64,000 nt of DNA, taken from Phycisphaerae bacterium. GTDB lineage: Bacteria > Planctomycetota > Phycisphaerae > UBA1845. Location: the NCBI GenBank assembly GCA_024102815.1, contig JAGFJJ010000072.1, positions 62,001-126,000 of the forward strand. The letters run 5' to 3'. A program made the translations under genes and the position numbers. Under the pieces are notes generated by a model, which did not search any database, was not told the DNA's origin, and was given only the letters and a program-made list of their open reading frames with translations. Of this stretch, positions 1-9,123 are shown piece by piece (the stretch's first letter is position 1; every line of letters starts with the position of its first letter).

Positions 1-2344
1 GCCGTCCGGAGTGCTTGGGCACCAGGAACGCGCGCATCGGCTGGTTGAACCGTCTGCCGCGCCATTCGCTCTGCGCCGCCCGCCAGTCGCCCTCGTGCCC
101 ATAAAGGCCATACCGCACATGGTGAACGCCCCAGTCCTGGCTGTGCTGATCCAGAAAGGATGAGCGTACCCCGGGGGTGTACAGCAGCGTCAGGCGGAGT
201 TCATTGTCCTCGGGCTTGTCGGAACCGAACTTGGAATCCTCGAGGACCGTGACGCCGTAATTTCCTTCCCTGTCGGTCAGGTCAAACCACTCGTGCGAGG
301 GCACCTCATACTTGACAGGTTCATTGTTCCCCCGGCGGATTGTCCCAACGCCCCAGTTGTAGACCGCTTCCGGGTTCGACACGGTCAGGGGAAATGCGGC
401 CTTCAGCGCGCATTCCGTAGATTGCCAGTCGATCTCCGCCGCCACTTCGACGACATTTCCGGCATCCCCTCGGGTCAGGCGGAACACCTGGGTGAATTCG
501 GAATTGCGAGCCCGACGCGTCACCGCGAGTGCCGCCCGTACCGGACCCGACTCCACGATGCGCCATTGTGCCACCCCGTCCACCCGTCCGATCGGCGGCG
601 TTTTTCGATCCGCCCAATCCATGTTCCAGGCGGGATAGTGGCGCGGCCTCTCGCGGGTGAAGACGAGCGTGGCCGGCTCGGCGAGTAACTCCCTTCCAGC
701 CAGCTTGTCGTGGATGCCGGCGATGTCTCCCGCATCGTTGAGCGTCACGCGATACCGGTCGTTTTCCAGGCTCCTGGCCGAAATGCGTGGCCCATTCTCA
801 TCGTCGAACGGACGATCAGCACGGCGTACATCGAACACCGCAAATCCGTTCGCCGGAGCGCGACCCAGGAAGAGTACCCGTAGCGACACCGCGTCGGACG
901 AGAGCAGTTGTGAAGGAACCTCTCGTCCGTCCGGTCCATAGACACGTACGAAGGAGGCGCCATCCCTCGGAACTTCGACCTCGACGACGTCTTCACGATC
1001 GATCGCAAGCGGATTATAGATGACGACGGGCCGACCCATCACATCCGTGTCGAGGAGTTCCGCAACACGTCCGACGGCGTAGCGGAGGATGTCTGCGAAA
1101 ATGTTGAGAGCGACGAGGTCGTCATTCCAGGAGAACCGGTACGCCCGAGGAATGCTCGTGCCGGGCAGAATGTCGTGCATCTGATTGGCCAGAACGCGCA
1201 CCCAGGCGCGCTCAAGCCGCTCGCGCGGATAAGCCATCGCACCGAGACGCCAGGCACAGGTTGCGGCACGCTCGGCGGCGTCGGCCAGCTGCTCCGCCTG
1301 ACGGTTCCAGCGCTTCATGTAGCTTTGAGATGTGAGGGTCCCCGCCGAGTGCTCCGTGAGCAGCATATCGCCTTGGTAACGTGGAAGTTGCACCCGGAGC
1401 CCCGGGGTGATATCGCGGAACATCTGGCCAGACGAGGCGAGCACGACGGACAGGTCCGCATTCGCGGCGGTCGCGCTCGCCAGGTAGTTCTGGACGTCGC
1501 TCTCGCGTGGTGCGCCGCCCTGGTCTCCCGTACCGTAGTAGTGGTAGTCCGCCCAAACGCCGAAATCCCGGCCGTTGCGCGCGACGCGCTCGCGCCACTC
1601 GGGATTTTCATGAACCGGTCCCTCAATTGCGCCGACGTACGGTCCGGGGTCGAGAGCCGCAATGACGCCCGAGCCATCCGGTCCTTCCCACACGCCGACC
1701 TTGAAGGGGATGCCAACCGCGGAACCCCACGTGAGCTTCTGTGTCGAGAATCCCAACAGTCCGCAATGGGCCCATATTGTCGGCATGGAGGCCGGAAAGC
1801 CGAAACAATCGGGCAGCATGTAGTCTACGCTCGTTTGGCCGAACTCGCGCTCGAAGAACAGGTTGCCATAGAGAACCTGGCGGACGATGGACTCGGCAGA
1901 AGGTACGTTCACATCGCCCTCGTCCACGCTGGAGCCGGACACGAACCATCGTCCGTCCTCGATGTAGCCTTTCAGCCGCGCATATCGCTCGGGATAGTAT
2001 TCCTTCATCATCTCGTACCGGACCGAACCGGTGAAATTGAAAGTGTACTCGGGATAGCGATCGATCAGGTGGAAGTTGTCGTCCAGTGTAGCCCGGATGT
2101 ATTCGTCGATCGTTGTCGAGAAGTCCCAGCGCCACTGCGTATCCAGGTGGGCGTATCCGACGCAGTAGAGCGCCTGCCCATCGGATGTTGCGAGATCGCG
2201 TTGCGGAGGTCGGTTCCGGGAAAGGAGTTGCGCGGCGTTTTCTCCTCCAACGGCCGGGGCTGGCATGAGCGTCAACCAGACAAGGAGAGCCGATCCTATG
2301 CCGTTTCGGCGCCGCATCGACCGATTGCGAATGATAGGATGCAT
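1..2344 (-). CDS. Exported GH38-family alpha-mannosidase (3' end outside the window)
   Basis: The reading frame is open from ATG 2344 to the left edge of the window, giving about 781 residues without the C-terminus. The N-terminus has an Arg-rich stretch followed by a hydrophobic core (residues about 17-33), which suggests a signal peptide and a periplasmic or outer location. GH38 hallmarks are visible. HLDTQW at 66-71 supplies the zinc ligands His66 and Asp68. LPDCFGFP near 177-184 carries Asp179, the expected nucleophile and zinc ligand. MHDILPGTS near 389-397 supplies the second zinc His (390). These match retaining zinc alpha-mannosidases, which hydrolyse alpha-mannosides of glycans. A TGAGG Shine-Dalgarno lies 5 bases before the ATG; a later in-frame Met at residue 10 is an alternative start. 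Family assignment is firm; substrate is not known. Confidence 0.93.
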   Translation of the reverse strand, partial: MHPIIRNRSMRRRNGIGSALLVWLTLMPAPAVGGENAAQLLSRNRPPQRDLATSDGQALYCVGYAHLDTQWRWDFSTTIDEYIRATLDDNFHLIDRYPEYTFNFTGSVRYEMMKEYYPERYARLKGYIEDGRWFVSGSSVDEGDVNVPSAESIVRQVLYGNLFFEREFGQTSVDYMLPDCFGFPASMPTIWAHCGLLGFSTQKLTWGSAVGIPFKVGVWEGPDGSGVIAALDPGPYVGAIEGPVHENPEWRERVARNGRDFGVWADYHYYGTGDQGGAPRESDVQNYLASATAANADLSVVLASSGQMFRDITPGLRVQLPRYQGDMLLTEHSAGTLTSQSYMKRWNRQAEQLADAAERAATCAWRLGAMAYPRERLERAWVRVLANQMHDILPGTSIPRAYRFSWNDDLVALNIFADILRYAVGRVAELLDTDVMGRPVVIYNPLAIDREDVVEVEVPRDGASFVRVYGPDGREVPSQLLSSDAVSLRVLFLGRAPANGFAVFDVRRADRPFDDENGPRISARSLENDRYRVTLNDAGDIAGIHDKLAGRELLAEPATLVFTRERPRHYPAWNMDWADRKTPPIGRVDGVAQWRIVESGPVRAALAVTRRARNSEFTQVFRLTRGDAGNVVEVAAEIDWQSTECALKAAFPLTVSNPEAVYNWGVGTIRRGNNEPVKYEVPSHEWFDLTDREGNYGVTVLEDSKFGSDKPEDNELRLTLLYTPGVRSSFLDQHSQDWGVHHVRYGLYGHEGDWRAAQSEWRGRRFNQPMRAFLVPKHSGR

Positions 2345-2959
2345 GTGAACCTCAGAGGCCGGGCGTCGGCCATTACGCTCCGTGCGGCGCCGGCGACGAC
2401 TCGATAGGCGACGCATCGCAGATGATGAAAAGTGCGTTGGTGTTATCATCATCGCATTGAATGATGTCAACCTCTCGTTGGTATTCCCGCTCGGGGTCTA
2501 CTCGCTTCAGAACGTTACCGCAGAAGCCAGCAGCGATTGGTGTGCCTGGGAATGTCCTGCCCGCCATGTCGCTCCCCGGTCGGACCACAGATTGCCCGGG
2601 AAAGGACCAGCAGGTGCTGGCGTCGAGTCCGAACGTGTTGCGTTGCAAGAAGCGTCCGGCGTCTCGGTCTTGGCATCGCCGCCAACGGCGGTATAGGCCC
2701 GTACCGGCGAATGAAGTGATCGGAGAAAACCGTCGATTCATTGTGGAGCCTTAACAGTCTTGGTACGATACTAAGTGCATTGGGACCCGTTGTCGGAGGG
2801 CGCACGCCGACGACGGTTCATGCCATGTTTGGATCGAACGGCCGGCTCCCGCAATCCGAGGGCGCGTACCTGTCGGGCCGCCGGGCCGAAAAACGGTTGC
2901 GAGCGGATGCAAGGTTCGCGTCGCGTCAAGAATCCCATTTCTTAGGGGAGGACGGTGTG
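2345..2959. other. Intergenic region between divergent genes, no convincing gene
   Basis: About 615 bases separate the divergent starts of the mannosidase and the lipoprotein. Short ORFs of 96-122 codons exist on both strands, but none has a Shine-Dalgarno, a recognisable motif or plausible composition. The region presumably holds the two divergent promoters. I could not pick out clear -35/-10 pairs. Confidence 0.5.
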
Positions 2960-4447
2960 ATGTCCCGTTCCATTTCTCACGAATCGATCGGTCTTGTTTC
3001 GGTTCTGGCCGCGGTTTGCATCGGCGGCTGTCCGTCGAGCCAGCCCGCGGCAGACGGCGATGGAAACCCGCAGGTGTGCCATGCTCGCGGAGAGGATTGC
3101 GAGATAGATGGCGACTGCTGCGATGGGCTCTCGTGTGTTGGCGGGGCATGTCAGGCGGCCGGCGACTCAGACGTTGTCCCGCCGGATGGAGAATCGGAGC
3201 CCGCCCAGGGAGGACGGCCGGAGGAGAGATTGCACGCCACGGATCTGACCTACCTGGGCGCATTCCGTCTGCCCGAAAACTTCAACTGGGGTGCGCTCGG
3301 GCTGTCCTACTACGCCGAGGGTGACGGAGGGACCGGGTCGTTGCTGGTCACCGAGTTCCAATCTCTGACTGACGAGGCTCACTCCGGCACATGCTGGGAT
3401 CCCAGTTGGGATTGCTACGCATACTTCGGCGAGGTCTCGATCCCCACGCCGCTCCGTGCCGCGGACTGGATGGACCTGCCCGAAGCGACGCTCGTCGCCG
3501 GGCCGACAGCCTTTGATGGCGGTCTTGCTTCGACCGTCCATAATGAATATCTCTTTGTCAGCGATCTGGAGTACGTGCCTCGGCGAGGCTCTCAGACCGG
3601 CGACAAGCTTTATGGCTCGATCAACCTCTGGTACGCGGAGGGCGTTGCCGGCGAAGAGAGCTTCCCCACCATCTGGTTCGCGAATCTGGATGGAACGAAC
3701 GCACGGGGGATGTTTTACGTCGGACCGGACGACGGCATCTACCACGGTCGCAAGATGGGCGCCTATCTGTTTTCGGTACCCGAGTGGTACGCAGACATGT
3801 ACCTTGGCGGCCGCACGCTCGTGACGGGTCGCGCCCGAGGCACGCCGCGCGACGCCTTCGAGCCCGTGACCGTCTTTGGCGGCTCACAGGGGCCTTCGCT
3901 GTTCGCGTTTCGGCCCTGGGAAAGCGAAGACCCGGCGGGCAATCTGGACGCGCTGGCGATGCTCTACTACCGCGTGAAGTTCCCCGGTTGTGCGGGACCG
4001 AACGTCGGTGAGCCGGCCGCGTGCGACTACCCGGCGTACACGATGTGTGACGACTGGTCCGGCGGCGCCTTCGTCGAGGGCGACACGGGGCGGGCGATTA
4101 TGCTGCTCGGCTTCAAGGGGCTCGGCACCAACTGCTACGACGAACCTCCCGTGGTCTGCAACGATCCTTGCAGTGACTCTCACGGATATCACTGCTACCC
4201 CTACGAGCGGCAGGTCATCTTCTACGATGTGCACGAACTCGGCTACAGCGCCCAGGGCGAGCAGGATCCATGGGTCGTCCTTCCTTATGAAACGTGGCGG
4301 CCGACAGAGTTCTATTTACAGGGTGCTCCGTGTGAAAACGCGGGCGGCATGACCTTTGATTCGGTCGGCGGGCGCCTGTTCATGGTGGAGCGCGGCCTTG
4401 GCGGAAGTGATACGAATGCCGTTGTCGTGCACGTCTGGTCACTTTGA
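2960..4447 (+). CDS. Cys-rich secreted lipoprotein of unknown function
   Basis: The start at ATG 2960 is chosen because AGGGGAGGA sits just upstream and a lipoprotein signal follows: a hydrophobic stretch ending in IGGC with the lipidated Cys at residue 24. The frame stays open upstream to 2741, but that part has no signal features. Residues about 38-62 form a small six-cysteine motif (CHARGEDCEIDGDCC...) like the short disulfide-rich modules common in planctomycete and myxobacterial secreted proteins. The rest (495 residues in all) is rich in Trp, Tyr and Cys with GG-turns and probably folds as an extracellular beta structure. No catalytic motif was recognised. It is divergent from the mannosidase, so a shared carbohydrate role is only a guess. 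Confidence 0.8.
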   Translation: MSRSISHESIGLVSVLAAVCIGGCPSSQPAADGDGNPQVCHARGEDCEIDGDCCDGLSCVGGACQAAGDSDVVPPDGESEPAQGGRPEERLHATDLTYLGAFRLPENFNWGALGLSYYAEGDGGTGSLLVTEFQSLTDEAHSGTCWDPSWDCYAYFGEVSIPTPLRAADWMDLPEATLVAGPTAFDGGLASTVHNEYLFVSDLEYVPRRGSQTGDKLYGSINLWYAEGVAGEESFPTIWFANLDGTNARGMFYVGPDDGIYHGRKMGAYLFSVPEWYADMYLGGRTLVTGRARGTPRDAFEPVTVFGGSQGPSLFAFRPWESEDPAGNLDALAMLYYRVKFPGCAGPNVGEPAACDYPAYTMCDDWSGGAFVEGDTGRAIMLLGFKGLGTNCYDEPPVVCNDPCSDSHGYHCYPYERQVIFYDVHELGYSAQGEQDPWVVLPYETWRPTEFYLQGAPCENAGGMTFDSVGGRLFMVERGLGGSDTNAVVVHVWSL

Positions 4448-4737
4448 TGCGGCGCCGGCGTCACTCGCTTCCCCGGGTGCAAGAACGGGTGCGAACCAAG
4501 TCTTCCAGTCCGAGCCCGGCTCTGAAATTGAAGAATGACGATAACCGTCGGAAGCAAAGCGACTTACAGGCTGGGAATCGTGGTGCCGGGCATACCCTCT
4601 GGTCGGTAGAGCAAAGCACCCGCGCGCGATCTGCTTTTCCATGACGGGGCCTGCTGCGTCGGTCATCCGGTCGATGCCCGGCGTGCGAGACCGTGGTCCG
4701 GCTTGAACCCGCGAGTAGCTGCTTCTACAGTCCACGC

Positions 4738-5871
4738 GTGAAAACGCGCAACAAGCGAATTCTAAAGCTCCTGGGGGCATTTGCCGTCGGCTTCGTGCTC
4801 GCGCTGGTCCTGTTAGCTTACTGGATCATGCGCGCGCCGACGACCGAACTTGTGGACGCGTCGGGCCGGCAACTCACGGCTGGGGCGCCTTCGGTCGCAC
4901 CGGCTGAGGGTTTCGGCGGACCCTATTTTGCCGACGCACGAGCGTTGATTGAAACGGGGCAATTCTCCGAGGCAAAGCAAGAGCTGCTTCGCATCATCGA
5001 GGACTCCGACCGCGATGGAGAGGCCTGCGTGCTCCTGTGCGATGTCCTGCGCGAACTCAAGGAAGCCGACGCAGCGGCCGACTACGGGCTCAAGGCCGTT
5101 AAGCTCCTGCCGGGCAGTCCGCAGGCCCACCTTGCCTATGCCAAAGCGCTCGGAGCACAGATGTTCGCGGACATGCAGAGCATTGGCGGCATGTTCAGCG
5201 CTATGAAGAGGATACGCCCGTTCAAGGAAGCGCTCCAGCACGCCATTGATCTTGATCCGGACGATATCGAAGCCAGAACGATGCTGGTCTTTTTCAATCT
5301 CGCGCCCAAACCCATCGGTGACATTGATCGCGCCATTGAGACGGCCCGCGAGATCGAGTCCCTTGACCCCGTTGCCGGAAAGCGCCTTCTGGCCATGTGC
5401 TACCAGCGCCAGGAGGATACGAAGCGCGCCAAGGAGATTCTACTGGCCGGTATCCAGGAATCCCCCCAAGAACCCGGCCTGCACGCCTCGCTCGCGGACA
5501 TCTACGCGGAAGAGAAGCAGTTCGACGCCGCCGACGCCGAGTACGAATCCGCACGCCACGGCCCGCGGGGCGACGATTACTATCGCTCCCTCTACAATCA
5601 GGCCAGGATGCGCATCCAGAACAAGTTCGAGCCGGAGCGGGCCATAGAACTTCTCGACCAATTTATCGCGGGCGATCCGAGGGGCGAAAACATGCCCACC
5701 ATGGCCCACGCCAACTGGCGGAAGGGGAACGCGCTGGAGCAACTGGGTCGAGATGAGGAAGCACGCGCCGCGTATGAAGAGAGCCTTCGGCGCGATCCTG
5801 AATTCAAGTTGGCTCGGGAGTCACTCGAGGGCCTCGAGGTTCGCTTGAACGCCTCGCCTTCAACCAAATGA
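4738..5871 (+). CDS. Membrane-anchored tetratricopeptide-repeat protein
   Basis: The GTG at 4738 is preferred because the protein then begins with a basic segment (KTRNKR) directly followed by one transmembrane helix (about residues 9-30). The frame could start earlier at 4693. The soluble part (377 residues in all) is a series of TPR-like helix pairs: ARALIETGQFSEAKQELLRI near 70, IDRAIETAREIESLDP mid-protein, and GNALEQLGRDEEARAAYEE near the C-terminus. TPR proteins are protein-binding scaffolds. With the N-terminal anchor the repeats should face the periplasm. The partner is unknown. The PQQ-like gene follows 93 bases downstream on the same strand. Confidence 0.85.
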   Translation: MKTRNKRILKLLGAFAVGFVLALVLLAYWIMRAPTTELVDASGRQLTAGAPSVAPAEGFGGPYFADARALIETGQFSEAKQELLRIIEDSDRDGEACVLLCDVLRELKEADAAADYGLKAVKLLPGSPQAHLAYAKALGAQMFADMQSIGGMFSAMKRIRPFKEALQHAIDLDPDDIEARTMLVFFNLAPKPIGDIDRAIETAREIESLDPVAGKRLLAMCYQRQEDTKRAKEILLAGIQESPQEPGLHASLADIYAEEKQFDAADAEYESARHGPRGDDYYRSLYNQARMRIQNKFEPERAIELLDQFIAGDPRGENMPTMAHANWRKGNALEQLGRDEEARAAYEESLRRDPEFKLARESLEGLEVRLNASPSTK

Positions 5872-5964
5872 CCGGCAAGAGAACTCGACGGCAAACTGCG
5901 CTGCATCCGATGTGCGGAACAATCGTCTACCCTTGCAGACGAAAACGATCCAGGAGCCGATTGA

Positions 5965-7275
5965 ATGCGAATCGAATTACGAACGTCAGCGCGGAGTCTT
6001 CCGCTCGTCCTGATTCTTGCGGGTTTCGCGCCGGCCGGAGAGACATCTCCCTCTTGGCCCCAGTGGAGAGGTCCCTCGGGCAATGGATTGGCGCCCTCGG
6101 CCGATCCGCCCGTTACCTGGAGCGAATCCCGTAACGTTCGCTGGAAGACGGCCCTTCCCGGGCAGGGACTCTCCACGCCGATCGTCTGGGATGATCTCGT
6201 CATCATCCAGGCCGCAATTCCCGCGGACTCCGAAGAATCGCAAAGCGATCGGGATCAACGCGTTTCCAAGCCCGATACGCCGTTTCGATTTACAGTCCTG
6301 GCGTACAACCGCTCCAACGGCCGCGAAGTCTGGCGCCGCGTCGTCCGCGAGCAGGTTCCCCACGAAGGCAGCCATATGGACGGCAGCCTGGCGTCTGCTT
6401 CTCCCATGACCGACGGAGAGTATCTCTACGCTATGTTCGGTTCGCGCGGAGTTTACGCCCTCCACAAGACTGGTGAAGTTGTCTGGGAGAAGGACCTCGG
6501 CAACATGCAGACGCGTAACGGGTTCGGCGAGGGCAGCTCGCCGGCTCTCCATGAAAATACGCTCGTCATCAACTGGGATCACGAGGGTGATTCGTTCGTA
6601 GTGGCCTTGGACAAGCGGACGGGCGCTGAGAAGTGGCGCCGCCCACGCGATGAAGTCACGTCGTGGTCGACGCCGGTGATTCTCCGTGATGCGGGTCGCA
6701 CGCTCGTCGTGATCAGCGCCACGAGGCGGATCCGCGCCTACGACATCGACACCGGAGAGGTCGTGTGGGAGTGCGGCGGACTCGGCCTGAACGCCATACC
6801 TACGTCGTTATTCAACGACGAACTTCTCTTCGCCATGACCGGTTTCCGCGATCCCCAATTGCTGGCCATTCGCTATCGCGGCGCCCGCGGCGACATCACC
6901 GACAGCGATCGCATCGTCTGGCGCACGGACAAGGACACGTCGTACGTCCCCTCCGGTCTTCTCCACGGAGAGTTGCTCTACTACCTGAAGAAGAACAACG
7001 GCGTACTGTCCTGCGTCGATCCCCGAACGGGCAAGCCCCACTACGAACCCCAACGCCTCGACGACATCACCGGCGTGTACGCTTCCCTCGTCGGCGCGGC
7101 CGATCGCATTTATGTCGTGGGGCGTAACGGGACTGCCGTCGTGCTTCGGCACGGCAAGTCGTTCGAGGTGCTCGCCACGAATCGCCTCGACGACTCCTTT
7201 TCCGCTTCCCCGGCGATTGTTGCCGATACGATCTTCCTGCGCGGGATGAAGAGCCTGTACTGCATCGGGCGCTAG
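5965..7275 (+). CDS. Exported PQQ-like beta-propeller protein (WPQWRGP type)
   Basis: A 436-residue protein with a short N-terminal hydrophobic signal (LPLVLILAGFAPAGE) and then WPQWRGPSGNG near residue 35. This block is typical of a large planctomycete family of exported PQQ-like quinoprotein propellers. Repeated blade motifs follow: an aromatic or charged residue, then WK/WE, as in NVRWKT, GEVVWEK, GEVVWECGG and AEKWRRP. The family resembles the BamB/quinoprotein dehydrogenase fold, but I see no PQQ-dependent dehydrogenase catalytic signature, so enzymatic activity should not be assumed. The start is supported by CAGGAG 10 bases upstream. A paralogue lies at 15126-16481. Confidence 0.88.
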   Translation: MRIELRTSARSLPLVLILAGFAPAGETSPSWPQWRGPSGNGLAPSADPPVTWSESRNVRWKTALPGQGLSTPIVWDDLVIIQAAIPADSEESQSDRDQRVSKPDTPFRFTVLAYNRSNGREVWRRVVREQVPHEGSHMDGSLASASPMTDGEYLYAMFGSRGVYALHKTGEVVWEKDLGNMQTRNGFGEGSSPALHENTLVINWDHEGDSFVVALDKRTGAEKWRRPRDEVTSWSTPVILRDAGRTLVVISATRRIRAYDIDTGEVVWECGGLGLNAIPTSLFNDELLFAMTGFRDPQLLAIRYRGARGDITDSDRIVWRTDKDTSYVPSGLLHGELLYYLKKNNGVLSCVDPRTGKPHYEPQRLDDITGVYASLVGAADRIYVVGRNGTAVVLRHGKSFEVLATNRLDDSFSASPAIVADTIFLRGMKSLYCIGR

Positions 7276-7333
7276 TCCGGAATCTCGCTCTCGGGGGAAT
7301 TGACGGCTCGACCAAGTCCGTTTTGAATCAGGC

Positions 7334-9022
7334 ATGGTCGTCGAACAAGAGCTCGCGACAAAGGCCTCGCCGGGCCTCACCTGCAACATCGCCGCCCATC
7401 TTCCGCGCATGGCGCAGCTCGTTCCGGATCAGTCGGCGGTCGTCATTGGCCGCAAGTCCACGGGCTCCGCAAGAGGCCGGTACGAGCAGCTTACATTCGC
7501 CGAGCTCGAATCGCTTTCCAACCGCTATGCCAATGCCCTTGTTGTGCGCGGCTTCGAGCCCGGCGGGCGCGTCCTGGTCATGATCCGTCCCGGCTTCGAC
7601 TTCATCGCCGTCACGTTCGCCTTGTTCAAGATCGGAGCCGTCCCGGTCATGATCGACCCCGGCATGGGTCTTCGCCGCATGTTCGACTGCCTGCGCTCCG
7701 TCGACATACACGGCTTCGTCGGCATTTCTCTGGCCCACGTCATGCGCGGACTCCGCCCCGAGGTCTTTCGTAGCGTCCGCGCAATGGTAACCGTCGCTGC
7801 CCATGGGCTCCCCGGCGCAGCGTCACTCTCTCGGATCGCAAGTCGTTGTGACGACCGGTTCGATTTGCTCAGAACCGCGCCGACCGACACAGCCGCGATT
7901 CTCTTCACCTCCGGCAGCACCGGACCGGCCAAGGGCGTGGTTTACGAACACGGCATGTTCGATGCCCAGGTGCGCATGATTCAATCTTGCTACGGAATCG
8001 AGCCGGGGGAAATCGACCTCCCCGCGTTCCCGCTCTTCGCGCTGTTCTCGACCGCCATGGGCATGACCAGCGTGATTCCGCCGATGGATCCATCCCGCCC
8101 CGGCCGCGCCGATCCCGCGAAGATCGTCCGCACGCTCCTCGATTGGAACGTCACCAGCACCTTCGGATCGCCGGCTGTCTGGAAAAAGGTCGCCGCCTAC
8201 GGGTCCGCCGCCGGTGCCAAACTGCCGTCACTGCGACGTATCCTGATCGCCGGCGCGCCCGTACCTCCCGCGACCATCGCCGCCCTACACCGCATGCTCT
8301 CACCCGATGCCGACGTCTTCACGCCCTACGGTGCCACCGAGTCGCTGCCCGTCAGCTCGATCGGCGGAAGGGAGATTCTCGCAGATTGCGCCGACCGCAC
8401 GCGCCGAGGTGCGGGTATCTGCGTAGGTCGCGAGCTCGCTGAAGTCGACGTAAAGATCATCAGGGTCGTTGACGAACCGATCGAGACATGGACTGATGGT
8501 CTTGTCGTTCCCGAAGGCGAACTCGGCGAGATCGTCGTGGCCGGCCCCATGGTCACGCGGCACTACTTCGGTCATCCGCGTGCTGATGCCTTGTCCAAGA
8601 TCATCGACGGTGATCGCGTTTGGCATCGGATTGGCGACGTCGGCTATCGCGACACCGAGGGCCGGCTCTGGTTCTGCGGGCGAAAATCTCAGCGCGTGGT
8701 AACGCCCACCGGTACACTCTACGCCGACCAGTGTGAGGCGATATTCAACGAGCATCCGGATGTTCACCGCTCGGCACTCGTGGGTATCGGCGAGCGAGGC
8801 CGGCAGAAACCTGTCCTCATCGTCGAACCCCGAGCCCGTCGAAAATCGGCCACTGAGAAATCGAAGTGGAAGGCAGAACTGCTCGCGCTCGCCCGGGAGA
8901 ATCCGCGGACCCGTGACATGACCGCGGTCCTCTTCCACCGCGATCTCCCGGTGGATGTTCGCCACAATGCCAAGATCCATCGTGAAACACTTGCGGCGTG
9001 GGCGGCGCGCCGCGCGGAATAA
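7334..9022 (+). CDS. oleC: Acyl-AMP ligase, OleC-like (beta-lactone synthetase / fatty acyl-CoA synthetase family)
   Basis: A 562-residue member of the ANL (adenylate-forming) superfamily. The ATP-binding P-loop TSGSTGPAKGVVYE is near residues 191-204, the YGATE motif near 332, the GDVGYRD segment near 434, and the C-terminal catalytic lysine is probably in NAKIHRETL near 548. The block with DPGMGLRR near residue 112, and a short C-terminal domain, are like OleC. OleC turns beta-hydroxy acids into beta-lactones in long-chain olefin synthesis. No oleA, oleB or oleD is present in the window, so a generic acyl-CoA ligase role is possible. A hairpin lies just downstream, where the gene converges with the carbonic anhydrase gene. 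Confidence 0.8.
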   Translation: MVVEQELATKASPGLTCNIAAHLPRMAQLVPDQSAVVIGRKSTGSARGRYEQLTFAELESLSNRYANALVVRGFEPGGRVLVMIRPGFDFIAVTFALFKIGAVPVMIDPGMGLRRMFDCLRSVDIHGFVGISLAHVMRGLRPEVFRSVRAMVTVAAHGLPGAASLSRIASRCDDRFDLLRTAPTDTAAILFTSGSTGPAKGVVYEHGMFDAQVRMIQSCYGIEPGEIDLPAFPLFALFSTAMGMTSVIPPMDPSRPGRADPAKIVRTLLDWNVTSTFGSPAVWKKVAAYGSAAGAKLPSLRRILIAGAPVPPATIAALHRMLSPDADVFTPYGATESLPVSSIGGREILADCADRTRRGAGICVGRELAEVDVKIIRVVDEPIETWTDGLVVPEGELGEIVVAGPMVTRHYFGHPRADALSKIIDGDRVWHRIGDVGYRDTEGRLWFCGRKSQRVVTPTGTLYADQCEAIFNEHPDVHRSALVGIGERGRQKPVLIVEPRARRKSATEKSKWKAELLALARENPRTRDMTAVLFHRDLPVDVRHNAKIHRETLAAWAARRAE

Positions 9023-9031
9023 TCAAGAAAA

Positions 9032-9063
9032 CGGGAGGCCGAGGAAAAGCCCTCGACCTCCCG
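9032..9063 (-). terminator. Rho-independent terminator of the carbonic anhydrase gene
   Basis: A two-part stem: CGGGAGG (9032-9038) pairs with CCTCCCG (9057-9063), and CGAGG (9040-9044) pairs with CCTCG (9051-9055), around the loop AAAAGC. Read on the minus strand it is followed by TTTTCTTGATT, a U-rich tract. That fits termination of the leftward carbonic anhydrase transcript. It may also slow readthrough from the converging oleC-like gene. Confidence 0.8.
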
Positions 9064-9123
9064 AGAATCGTCACATCGGATAATCACGCGGCGCCTCACT
9101 TTCGCGGACGTCGCGCATCTTCC

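Noticed and set aside
1175..2407. Plus-strand ORF of 410 codons
   Set aside because: It is antisense to the GH38 gene, which has intact zinc motifs and a good start. Composition is Arg/Ala-rich without domains, typical of GC-driven shadows.
2373..2741. 122-codon minus-strand ORF between divergent genes
   Set aside because: No Shine-Dalgarno at its start, no motif; overlapping ORFs on other frames are just as long.
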